This document shows positions 9,659 to 17,366 of a stretch of 64,000 bases of DNA, piece by piece. The position numbers and the translations under genes are program-made. A model generated the notes under the pieces. The model was not told the origin of the DNA, searched no databases, and saw nothing but the letters and a program-made list of their open reading frames with translations. Origin of the DNA: Zhengella sp020637775 (GTDB lineage Bacteria; Pseudomonadota; Alphaproteobacteria; Rhizobiales; Rhizobiaceae); NCBI RefSeq assembly GCF_041397485.1, contig NZ_JAWKWO010000001.1:62001-126000 (forward strand), read 5' to 3'. Within the stretch, counting starts at the first letter, position 1; every line of letters begins with the position of its first letter.

Positions 9659-11014
9659 TCAGACCTCCCGTGCCGCCATCTCGCCGAGCACGCCACTGTC
9701 GCAGGCAATGTCAGCGAAGGAGAAGCGGTCGCGCATTTCATGGGCATGGGTCACCGCCTCGCGGTAGAAATCCACCGGCACGCCGAGCGACTGGGCGGAT
9801 GTCGGTCCGCCAGCATCTGCAAGGTGCTGGCGAAGCACATCCGGGGCGACCGCCATGTCGAGGCATTCGGCACGCAATTCCGGCCAGATGCGTTCGATGC
9901 GTCGATTGAATGCCTCGGCGCCGGCCTCGTCGAATGCCTTCTTGCGATAGAGCGCCTCGCATTGGGCGGCCACTTCCGGCCCCATGCGGCGCGCCATGTC
10001 GTCCGCATCGATACCGGTGGGGCGCACCTGCGGTGCCGTTTCGCTTTGTAGGAAGTCGTGCTGGATGCGCGCCATCGTCAGCGTCGCCACGCCAACCTGC
10101 TGGCCATGAACGGACCCCGGATGCCGGTCGCCGGCAAAGCAGTCGATGTAATGGGAAATCTGGTGCTCGCCCATGGAGCCGTGGTTGGAAACGCCGGTGA
10201 AACTGACGCCCAGCCCGCACAGCGTGAGAACCCGGAACAGGGTACCCACGGCCTCGACATTACCCCTGGCGATGCCGGTGGCCTGTTCCATCAGCACGAT
10301 CTCGTCGGGGATTTCGAGAAGATAGGGGACATGGTGATAGGCCGTGCCCAACAGGCGGTGCGACATCCACCAATCGATCTGGGCCACCGACCGGCACAGA
10401 CAATCGCCGAAGCCGGCGGCGTTGAGCCAGGCAGGCGCTTCGGCACAGGTCTCCAGATCCACGAAGAAGCCTGCCGGCGCCTGGGCAGGCAGCGAAACCT
10501 TCAATCCGCTGTCCAGCGTGATGGAGGCCGTGGTGGAGGTGTAACCGTTCATCGAGCCGGCGGTCGCGAAGACGCAATAACGCGTGCCATTTTGCAGCGT
10601 GGCGTATTTCGTCAGATCGTTGATCGTGCCCGACCCCACCGCGACGGCGGAGGCGAAAGGCTTGAGGCGTTCGGTCAGGTCGCGCACCGTCGCCATGTCC
10701 GCGTGAGGATGATCGAGGACGATCTCGGTGACGTCGCCCAGCGGCCGGAGCGCGCGGGCGATGCGCTCGCCCATCGCCTTGTGGGTATTGCTGTCGGACA
10801 CCACGGCGAAGGGCGGCTTGAAACCCAGCGCGGCGACGAGATCGGCTTCCCGCCCCTTCAGGCTCTCGGCGAAGACGATGCTGTCATAGGGCGGAGCGGG
10901 GTAGCGCTTGCCATTGAGCGGATTGATCCATCGCCCGTCGCAGATGTCGTCGATCAGGGCGGTCCAGTTTTTCGGGGTGCCGGCGGCGGGATTCATGGCT
11001 TCCTGTTCGCTCAA
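9659..11014 (-). CDS. Iron/zinc-type sn-glycerol-1-phosphate dehydrogenase-like protein
   Basis: At 451 residues it matches the AraM/EgsA group of metal-dependent dehydrogenases, which interconvert glycerol-1-phosphate and dihydroxyacetone phosphate. The nucleotide-binding loop is VGSGTINDLTKYA. TAGSMNGYTS follows. Likely metal ligands are the Asp in GFGDCLCR, a His in GSMGEHQISHYID, and the His in SVHGQQVG. It overlaps the ABC ATPase gene by four bases (ATGA). G1P dehydrogenases are the archaeal lipid enzymes, and bacterial copies usually sit in arabinose or polyol loci. Its presence beside a GpsA-like and a GlpD-like enzyme is unusual. Archaeal-type lipid synthesis is not implied, because no prenyl transferase is nearby. 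Confidence 0.85.
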   Translation of the reverse strand: MSEQEAMNPAAGTPKNWTALIDDICDGRWINPLNGKRYPAPPYDSIVFAESLKGREADLVAALGFKPPFAVVSDSNTHKAMGERIARALRPLGDVTEIVLDHPHADMATVRDLTERLKPFASAVAVGSGTINDLTKYATLQNGTRYCVFATAGSMNGYTSTTASITLDSGLKVSLPAQAPAGFFVDLETCAEAPAWLNAAGFGDCLCRSVAQIDWWMSHRLLGTAYHHVPYLLEIPDEIVLMEQATGIARGNVEAVGTLFRVLTLCGLGVSFTGVSNHGSMGEHQISHYIDCFAGDRHPGSVHGQQVGVATLTMARIQHDFLQSETAPQVRPTGIDADDMARRMGPEVAAQCEALYRKKAFDEAGAEAFNRRIERIWPELRAECLDMAVAPDVLRQHLADAGGPTSAQSLGVPVDFYREAVTHAHEMRDRFSFADIACDSGVLGEMAAREV

Positions 11015-12081
11015 AGTGAAATTCGCTCGCCGCTTGCCCGGTCAAAGACATGGAGCTTGCCCGGATCGATGGCGAAGGACATGCGTTCGCCTGCATGGCG
11101 ATAGGCCGAACGCGGCGCCACGGCGACAAATTCGGTGCCCTCCACATCAAGGTGGAATTGCACGTCCGCACCGGTCTTCTCGGCAATCTGCAGCGTGCCC
11201 ATGATCGCGCCATCGGGATCGAACGTGACATCATTGGGCCGGACGCCGCATGTCACTGCCTTGCCGGCATGGGCGGCATAGCCCGACGGCAGATCGAGCG
11301 CGAGATGACGCGCGCGGAAGCGAACCGCGTTGCCGTCGGCCTCGATCTCCCCGTCGATGCAATTGATCTGCGGCGAACCGATGAACTCGGCGACAAAAAG
11401 GCTGTTGGGCCGGTCGTAGAGATCGTCGGGCGAACCTTCCTGGACGATCTTGCCGTCCTTCATCAGCACGATCTTGTCGGCCATCGTCATGGCTTCGATC
11501 TGGTCATGCGTCACATAGATCGTGGTCGCCTTCAGGCGATCATGGAGCTGGCGGATTTCCACCCGCATGTGGGCGCGCAGCTTGGCATCCAGGTTGGAAA
11601 GCGGTTCATCGAAGAGGAACACCTTGGCATCGCGCACCATGGCGCGGCCCATGGCCACGCGCTGGCGCTGGCCGCCCGAGAGTTCCGAGGGCTTGCGGTC
11701 CAGCAATTCGGTGAGGTTGAGGACACGGGCCGCCTCATCCACCTTCTGCCGGATTTCCTCGGCCGATTTCTTCGCAACCTCCAGGCTGAAGCCGATATTG
11801 TCGCGTACCTTCATGGTCGGATAGAGCGCGTAGTTCTGGAACACCATGGCGATGTCACGGTCGCGCGGATGCATGTCGTTGACCACGCGCCCGTCAATTG
11901 CGATTTCGCCGGCGGTCACCGTTTCCAGCCCCGCCGTCATGCGCAGCAGGGTGGTCTTTCCGCAACCCGAAGCCCCGAGCAGGACGACGAATGTTCCATC
12001 CTCGATGTCCAGCGAGAGGTCGTTGAGAACCTGTACGGAGCCGAAGGATTTTCCGACTTTTCGGTATTCGACATTGGCCAT
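11011..12081 (-). CDS. ABC transporter ATP-binding protein, MalK/UgpC type
   Basis: 356 residues. Walker A is GASGCGKTTLL, the signature is LSGGQRQRVAMGRA, and Walker B is VFLFDEPLSNLD. ATTIYVTHDQ (H-loop) and a C-terminal MalK-type regulatory/TOBE region from about residue 240 follow. It powers CUT1-type import together with the two permeases and binding protein of the same operon. It lies 10 bases downstream of the SDR gene and overlaps the next dehydrogenase gene by 4 bases. The ATPase is separated from the membrane genes by one metabolic gene (SDR), so transport and catabolism are co-transcribed. Confidence 0.95.
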   Translation of the reverse strand: MANVEYRKVGKSFGSVQVLNDLSLDIEDGTFVVLLGASGCGKTTLLRMTAGLETVTAGEIAIDGRVVNDMHPRDRDIAMVFQNYALYPTMKVRDNIGFSLEVAKKSAEEIRQKVDEAARVLNLTELLDRKPSELSGGQRQRVAMGRAMVRDAKVFLFDEPLSNLDAKLRAHMRVEIRQLHDRLKATTIYVTHDQIEAMTMADKIVLMKDGKIVQEGSPDDLYDRPNSLFVAEFIGSPQINCIDGEIEADGNAVRFRARHLALDLPSGYAAHAGKAVTCGVRPNDVTFDPDGAIMGTLQIAEKTGADVQFHLDVEGTEFVAVAPRSAYRHAGERMSFAIDPGKLHVFDRASGERISL

Positions 12082-12091
12082 TCAGGGCGCC

Positions 12092-12817
12092 TCAGTATTT
12101 CTGACGCGTCGGCGTCAGGCAGATTTCCTGGACAAGGGCTTCCTGGGGAAGCCGGTAGGCATTGAGGATCAGGTCCGCAACGATTTCCGGACCGATGCCG
12201 CCGCCCATCCTGACCTTGTTTTCCTTGTATTCGCGAAGCGTCTTCTCATCGAGAACGCCGGTCAGAACCTCCGTCTCGATCACGCCCGGCGAGACGACAA
12301 GTACCCTGACGTTGTAATCCGACAGGTATTCCCGCAAGGATTCCGAAACCGCGTGGACGAAGAACTTGGTGCCGCAATAGACGGTATGGTCGGGATAGAC
12401 CTTGCGTCCGGCAATCGAACTCATCATCACCAGCGTGCCGTGCCGGCGCTCCATCATGGCGTTCATGACCGCATGGACCGTGTTCATCACACCCTTGGTG
12501 TTGATGTCGATCATCTCGTCCCATTCTTCCGGCGGCTGGCGGCCGATATCGGCGAGACGGGCAAGGCCGGCATTGGCGAACATCATGTCCACCGGGCCGT
12601 ATTGCGCTTCCGCCCTGGCCACCGCATCGGCAATCTGCGCGCGGTCACGTACATCCACTTGCGCTATCACGGAATCCGGCAGGTTCATTGCTTCCATGCG
12701 GTCCACGCGGCGTGCCATCATCAGCACCGGGTGCCCGGCCGCCGAAAACGCCCGTGCGGTTGCCTCGCCTATGCCCGAACTGGCGCCTGTGATCGCTATG
12801 AGCGGTTTGTCGGCCAT
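12092..12817 (-). CDS. Short-chain dehydrogenase/reductase (SDR), classical type
   Basis: 241 residues with the TGASSGIGEATARAF cofactor loop at about residue 10, FANAGLA (NAG motif), MMSSIAG (catalytic Ser), and VYCGTK (YxxxK catalytic pair). The C-terminal half is typical of classical SDRs. Within the catabolic operon it would oxidise or reduce a hydroxyl of the imported polyol or sugar in the cytoplasm before or after phosphorylation. It sits 87 bases downstream of the binding-protein gene and 10 bases before the ATPase gene. Confidence 0.92.
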   Translation of the reverse strand: MADKPLIAITGASSGIGEATARAFSAAGHPVLMMARRVDRMEAMNLPDSVIAQVDVRDRAQIADAVARAEAQYGPVDMMFANAGLARLADIGRQPPEEWDEMIDINTKGVMNTVHAVMNAMMERRHGTLVMMSSIAGRKVYPDHTVYCGTKFFVHAVSESLREYLSDYNVRVLVVSPGVIETEVLTGVLDEKTLREYKENKVRMGGGIGPEIVADLILNAYRLPQEALVQEICLTPTRQKY

Positions 12818-12904
12818 GATCCCGTATTCCCTCGCTTGCGTTTCTTCCGGTCAGGGGAGCGGCGGCAAGGCGCCGCCGCTCCGGTTCGTGTTCGGGTCTG
12901 TTCC

Positions 12905-14395
12905 TCAGCCCTGGACGATCTTGTCGACCGCCTGGGCGATGTCGTCCATCGCTTCCTTGGCCGAACCGTAGTCGCCGGCGAAATACTTGCCGAGGCGCAC
13001 CGGAATGGTGTCGTTCGACAGTTCCGCCCATTGCGGCAGATCCGGCTCGGACCCCATGTCCTTGGCGATGGTCTCGCGCACCACGTCGAGGTGACGGGTC
13101 GTGCCCGCACCGACGCGCGCATTGGCCTTGATGCGCTCGTCGTCATAGACGCTTTCGCGCGTCGGGCCGGTGCCGCCGCCCAGCGCCGTGATCAGCACCT
13201 GGGTGTCGTAGCAGGTTGCCCACTGCATGAAGATCCATGCCGCGTCGGGGTTCTTGGAGTTGCGCGAAACGGCAAGCGAGGAACCGCCCTGGTGGCCGAC
13301 GCCGGGGATTTCGCCGAAGCCGGTCTCGTTGACCGTGCGAAGGGCGTGCTTCGGCTTGGGGCAACGCGCCGCTTCCATGAGGCCCGACACCTTTGTGGCG
13401 CTCGGATCGTCGAAATAGGGGAAGAATTCGCCCCAGCTCATCATCGAGGCAGCCACGCCCTGCGCAACGGACTGGCCCTGGCCGTCCCAGGTCCAGCCGT
13501 TCACGCCGGGCGGCATGGTCTTGTAGAGGCGGGTCCAGTATTCCATCGCCTCAAGGCCACGCTCGTCATTGCCGGAGAACTTGCCGTCGGCGTTGAAGAT
13601 CGAGCCGCCATGACCCCAGAGCCAGGCCGTCCAGTCGCATTCCAGCGAATAGTGGCCGGACTTCATCTGGCCGGTGGCGCCGTACATGTCCGGGCCCATC
13701 TCATCGGTGATGGCCTTGGCCTGCTCGTAATATTCCTCCAGCGTTTCGGGCGCCTTGAAGCCCATCTTGTCGTAGATGTCCTTGCGGTACTGCATGATGA
13801 AGATCGGGATGTCGTAGGGCACGCCCACCCAGCGATCCTCGTATTTGGAGATGCCGTCGACGAGGGCCGGCAGGAAGTCGTCGATATTGTAGTCCGGCAT
13901 GGCCAGGTCGGGCTTGTCGGCGATCTGCTCGCGCGGATCGAACACGTCGCGGCTGACCGAAGCGGCCCAGGACTGGTCGATGTAGTAGAGGTCATAGGTG
14001 CCGAGCTGGGAGGCAATGTCGAGGGTCAGCTTCTGGAGCACCTGCTCCAGCGGCAGGACCTCGATCTCCACCTTCATGCCGGAGGCTTCCTCGAAGAACT
14101 GCTTGAGCTGGCTGTTGATGGCATTGGACGGCGGCGTCGACTCGGTGGCCAGGCGAAGCGTGGTGCCGGCAAAGGGCTTGGAGACTTCGCGCACCCAGTC
14201 GAGCACGTCCTTGGACGGGGTCAGGTCCCCGCCTGCCGCCATGACGCGGCTCGGCCGCACCATGCCGGAACCCAGCGCGGCGGCGCCGAGGCCGAACATG
14301 CCGGCATTGCGCAGGAATGCGCGACGGCTGATGCGCCCCTGGACGAAATCGTCCACCAGCTTGGCGCGATAGATTTTGCGATCACTGTCGTTCAT
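12905..14395 (-). CDS. ABC transporter substrate-binding protein with Tat-type signal
   Basis: 496 residues. The N-terminus carries the twin-arginine motif SRRAFLR followed by a hydrophobic stretch (GMFGLGAAALGSG) and a likely cleavage after VMA, so the protein would be exported folded to the periplasm. The body resembles family 1 (MalE-like) solute-binding proteins: TLRLATES, YDLYYIDQSW, VPYDIPIFIMQYRKD, and GGSSLAVSRNSKNPDAAWIFMQW. It is longer than usual because of the long Tat leader. It is 28 bases after the second permease gene and is the ligand-determining component of this importer. The ligand cannot be read from sequence. Confidence 0.93.
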   Translation of the reverse strand: MNDSDRKIYRAKLVDDFVQGRISRRAFLRNAGMFGLGAAALGSGMVRPSRVMAAGGDLTPSKDVLDWVREVSKPFAGTTLRLATESTPPSNAINSQLKQFFEEASGMKVEIEVLPLEQVLQKLTLDIASQLGTYDLYYIDQSWAASVSRDVFDPREQIADKPDLAMPDYNIDDFLPALVDGISKYEDRWVGVPYDIPIFIMQYRKDIYDKMGFKAPETLEEYYEQAKAITDEMGPDMYGATGQMKSGHYSLECDWTAWLWGHGGSIFNADGKFSGNDERGLEAMEYWTRLYKTMPPGVNGWTWDGQGQSVAQGVAASMMSWGEFFPYFDDPSATKVSGLMEAARCPKPKHALRTVNETGFGEIPGVGHQGGSSLAVSRNSKNPDAAWIFMQWATCYDTQVLITALGGGTGPTRESVYDDERIKANARVGAGTTRHLDVVRETIAKDMGSEPDLPQWAELSNDTIPVRLGKYFAGDYGSAKEAMDDIAQAVDKIVQG

Positions 14396-14423
14396 GGTTT
14401 CCTCCTTTGAACAGTCAGATGGA

Positions 14424-15308
14424 TCATTGTTTCACCGACCCGAGCGTCAGACCCCGCACGAGGTGCTTCTGCACGAGAAGGATGAACAGGAATGCCGGGA
14501 TCATGGCCGCGGCTCCCAGCGCCGCCATGTTGCCCCAGGCGGTGCCGGTGGATGTGACGAAGGTGGACGAGACCACGGGCACGGTCTTCAGCCCGGTCTG
14601 CGTCAGCGTCAGGACGAATTGGAATTCGGTCCAGGAGAAGATGAAGCAGAGCACGGCGGTGGCCGCGATGCCGCCCTTGACCATGGGCAGCACGATGCGC
14701 CGGAAGATCAGCCAGCGCGACGCGCCGTCCACCATGGCGCTTTCGTCGATCTCGCGGGGAATGTCGTCGAAAAAGCTCTTCATCAGCAGGACGGCCAGCG
14801 GCAGGTTCATCAGGGCATGGATGAGAATGACGCCGGTATAGGTGTCGAGCAGCGACAGGTCCTTGTAGATGAAGAAGACGGGGATCGCGACCGCGACCGG
14901 CGGCATCATGCGCGTGGACAGGACCCAGGACACGAAATGGTGGCGCCCGCGGAAATGCATGCGGCTGAGCGCATAGGAGGCCAGCGTGGCAATGGTGACG
15001 GCCAGTGCCGTGGACAGCACCGCGATGACGATGGAATCCCAGAGGCGCGGCCCCATGCGCCAGTTGCCGCCTCCCGGCAGAACCTCGCGCTGTTCGCCGA
15101 AACCGAACCCCAGCGAAATGCCGAACACTTCCTCGAAATTCTTCACCGTCGGCGAAAACGAGAAGATCTTGGGCGGCCAGTTGAAGATCTCGTTGCCGTC
15201 CTTGAAGGCCACGGTCAGCCAGTAGTAGAGCGGAAAGGCAAACAGGGCGACCACAGCCCAACCGGCTACGGTGCGCAGGATGCGCGATGACCTGGAGCGG
15301 ACAACCAT
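14424..15308 (-). CDS. ABC transporter inner-membrane permease, MalG type
   Basis: 294 residues with about six membrane segments, beginning MVVRSRSS. The cytoplasmic EAA loop is IDESAMVDGASRWLIFRRIVLPM, which contacts the ATPase. Segments such as WAVVALFAFPLYYWLTVAF and the loop FNWPPKIFSFSPTVKNFEEV are typical of CUT1 MalG-like subunits. The start ATG at 15308 overlaps the stop of the upstream permease as TAATG. The same frame stays open upstream through the other permease, but that part has no protein character and was excluded. Confidence 0.93.
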   Translation of the reverse strand: MVVRSRSSRILRTVAGWAVVALFAFPLYYWLTVAFKDGNEIFNWPPKIFSFSPTVKNFEEVFGISLGFGFGEQREVLPGGGNWRMGPRLWDSIVIAVLSTALAVTIATLASYALSRMHFRGRHHFVSWVLSTRMMPPVAVAIPVFFIYKDLSLLDTYTGVILIHALMNLPLAVLLMKSFFDDIPREIDESAMVDGASRWLIFRRIVLPMVKGGIAATAVLCFIFSWTEFQFVLTLTQTGLKTVPVVSSTFVTSTGTAWGNMAALGAAAMIPAFLFILLVQKHLVRGLTLGSVKQ

Positions 15309-16183
15309 TACCAGCGCACCTTTGCTATCCAGATGAAGAGATTGGCGATCAGCAGGATCACGGCCAGGGCGAAGAGCGAAAGCGTGGCGCCATAGCCCCA
15401 CTTGATGAAGCTGAACGTCTGCTGCCAGGAATAGAGCGAAAGCGTGTAGGTGGACGTGCCGGGTCCGCCACTGGTCATCACGAAGACGTAGTCGAACATG
15501 CGGAAGATATCGATCCCGCGGATCAGGACCGCCACGGCGATGACCTTGTTCATCAGGGGCAGCGTGATGCGGCGGAACGTCATCCAGGCCGACGCGCCGT
15601 CCAGCATCGCCGCTTCGTAGGGCTCGGGCGGCAGCGAGCGCAGGCCGGCCAGGAAGATCAGCACCATGAACGGCGTCCACTGCCAGATGTCCGCGAGCAT
15701 GACGCCCCAGAGCGCGGTCGAGGACGTGGCCAGGATCGGCGTCGACTTGTCCATGATGCCAAGCAATGACAGGACCCAGGTGAGCACGCCGAATTCGGGA
15801 TCCTCGATCAGCAGATACATCATTCCGACGATGGCGGGCGGGACCACGAGCGTGAGCGTGAGCACCGAGCGCAGGACGCCGAAACCGAATTCCTCCTCGT
15901 CCAGAAGCAGTGCGATGGCCATGCCCAGCACCACTTCGACGCTGAGCACGATCGCGAAATAGAACATGGTCGTGCCGAAGGATTCCCACATGCGCGGATC
16001 GGCAAGAAGCTGCTGCCAGTTCTGCATGCCGACATAGACGAGCTGGCGCTTGAAGGGGGCATATTCGTGGAAGCTGAGCCAGATGTTGTAGAACAACGGC
16101 ACGATGGTGAAGGCCACGAGCATGGCCACCAGCGGCAACATCCACACCCACGGGCGATCGGCTGACAAGACGCCGAGCTTCAC
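15308..16183 (-). CDS. ABC transporter inner-membrane permease, MalF type
   Basis: 291 residues with six predicted membrane helices. The first is at about residues 12-32, and YNIWLSFHEY follows it. The EAA motif YEAAMLDGASAWMTFRRITLPLM is in the fourth cytoplasmic loop. FVMTSGGPGTST is a signature of sugar-type (CUT1) permeases. This is the first gene of the ten-gene catabolic operon. The divergent regulator starts 180 bases away, with operator-like repeats between them. Confidence 0.94.
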   Translation of the reverse strand: MKLGVLSADRPWVWMLPLVAMLVAFTIVPLFYNIWLSFHEYAPFKRQLVYVGMQNWQQLLADPRMWESFGTTMFYFAIVLSVEVVLGMAIALLLDEEEFGFGVLRSVLTLTLVVPPAIVGMMYLLIEDPEFGVLTWVLSLLGIMDKSTPILATSSTALWGVMLADIWQWTPFMVLIFLAGLRSLPPEPYEAAMLDGASAWMTFRRITLPLMNKVIAVAVLIRGIDIFRMFDYVFVMTSGGPGTSTYTLSLYSWQQTFSFIKWGYGATLSLFALAVILLIANLFIWIAKVRW

Positions 16184-16223
16184 TGGCTCTCCTCCCTCGG
16201 TCCAGCTTGCGATTTTTCAATTT

Positions 16224-16279
16224 GTTGCACCGATCATACATTTGTGCAACATTTTTTTGGTAGTTGAACATTTGTGCAA
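16224..16279. promoter_or_regulatory. Operator-like repeats between transporter operon and SorC regulator
   Basis: ACATTTGTGCAA occurs twice, at 16238-16249 and 16268-16279, exactly 30 bp apart (about three helical turns). The second copy is the right half of an imperfect dyad TTGAACATTTGTGCAA (16264-16279). GTTGCAC (16224-16230) and GTGCAAC (16244-16250) form an additional inverted pair with a 13-bp spacer. The region is AT-rich, unlike its surroundings, and lies between the divergent start codons at 16183 and 16363. The likely binder is the adjacent SorC-family protein, which would control both directions; this is inference. Confidence 0.65.
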
Positions 16280-16362
16280 ATTCGCTTATCGGCGGAAATG
16301 ATGCGCAAGCGACAGGAAAGCCCGTTCATGGCACAAGGGGCCACCAGAAAGGGGTCAGCGAC

Positions 16363-17346
16363 ATGAACACGCCTTGGAACAGATCGGCCGTCCGGACGGC
16401 TGCGGCAAGCGAGACCATCGCCCGGGTGGCGCATCTCTATTACATTCTCGGACTCACCCAGAACGAGATCGCCAAACGGCTCAACATCACCCGGTTCAAG
16501 GTGCACAGGATGCTGGCCCAGGCCCGCGAACAGGGCATGGTGCGCATTGCCATCGACGTGCCCTTTGCCGAGCGGCTCGACCTGGAAAGCCATCTCATCC
16601 GCCGGTTCGGACTGGAGGCGGCCTTTGTCTGCCCGTCCGACACCAGCGAGGACGTGTCGCTGTCGGATGTCATCGGCCACTATGCCGGCAGCATGGTGTC
16701 CGACCTGCTGGAGAACGGCATGACGGTGGCCACGTCGTGGGGTTCCACGCTCCGGGCCATGGCCATGGCAATCGAACCCGGCGCCGCGGAGCATCTTTCG
16801 GTCGTGTCCATGATCGGAACGCTTGCCACCCGCTCGACCCAGGACAAGTACGAGGCGGCAGCCGTTCTGGCCGAGCGGCTGGGGGCGGAGTGCTTCTTCA
16901 TTCCCGCACCGATCCTCTGCGACACGGAGGAAGCGACGGTCGCGATCAATTCGCAGCAGGCGGCCCAGGACGCCATGGTGCGCGCCAAGGCCGCGGACCT
17001 TGCCCTGCTGAGCATCGGCGGAACCGGGATGAGCAGCCTTCGCGAGGCATCCATGCTGACCGACGCCGATTACATGCAGGCACGCGAGGCCGGCGCCATC
17101 GGCAATTTCATCGGCCGCTTCATCGGAGCCGACGGGCTGCCGCTCGACCATCCGCTGAACGCCCGCTGCGTCGGCATCGGCCCGCAGAACATTCTCGGCA
17201 TACCGCGCCGCGTGCTGGCGGCCGGCGGACAACAGAAAGTGGAGGCCATTCGCGCGGTGCTCGACCGTGGTTTCGCCACGATCGCGATCACGGACGAGGA
17301 AACCGCGCGCACACTCCTGAAACCTCCGGCCGCAAGGCCGGACTGA
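16363..17346 (+). CDS. SorC/DeoR-type sugar-binding transcriptional regulator
   Basis: 327 residues from ATG 16363, chosen because AAAGGGG at 16348-16354 is a good ribosome site; the frame is open further upstream into the operator region. The N-terminal helix-turn-helix reads LTQNEIAKRLNITRFKVHRMLAQA (about residues 32-55). The rest is the SorC effector domain related to ribose-5-phosphate isomerase fold proteins (SWGSTLRAMA, SIGGTGMSSL, GNFIGRFIGADG). Such regulators respond to phosphorylated sugars or polyols; EryD of Brucella is a member. It is transcribed away from the operon and is followed after 20 bases by the glpD-like gene. Confidence 0.92.
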   Translation: MNTPWNRSAVRTAAASETIARVAHLYYILGLTQNEIAKRLNITRFKVHRMLAQAREQGMVRIAIDVPFAERLDLESHLIRRFGLEAAFVCPSDTSEDVSLSDVIGHYAGSMVSDLLENGMTVATSWGSTLRAMAMAIEPGAAEHLSVVSMIGTLATRSTQDKYEAAAVLAERLGAECFFIPAPILCDTEEATVAINSQQAAQDAMVRAKAADLALLSIGGTGMSSLREASMLTDADYMQAREAGAIGNFIGRFIGADGLPLDHPLNARCVGIGPQNILGIPRRVLAAGGQQKVEAIRAVLDRGFATIAITDEETARTLLKPPAARPD

Positions 17347-17366
17347 CACGGAACGGAACCGGCAGG

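Noticed and set aside
11846..14410. Plus-strand 854-codon open frame
   Set aside because: Antisense to the ABC ATPase, SDR and binding-protein genes, all of which have clear motifs on the minus strand.
14424..16271. 615-codon minus frame as a single permease fusion
   Set aside because: Only its last 294 codons are protein-like. The upstream part is out of frame with the MalF-type gene, and a normal start exists at 15308.
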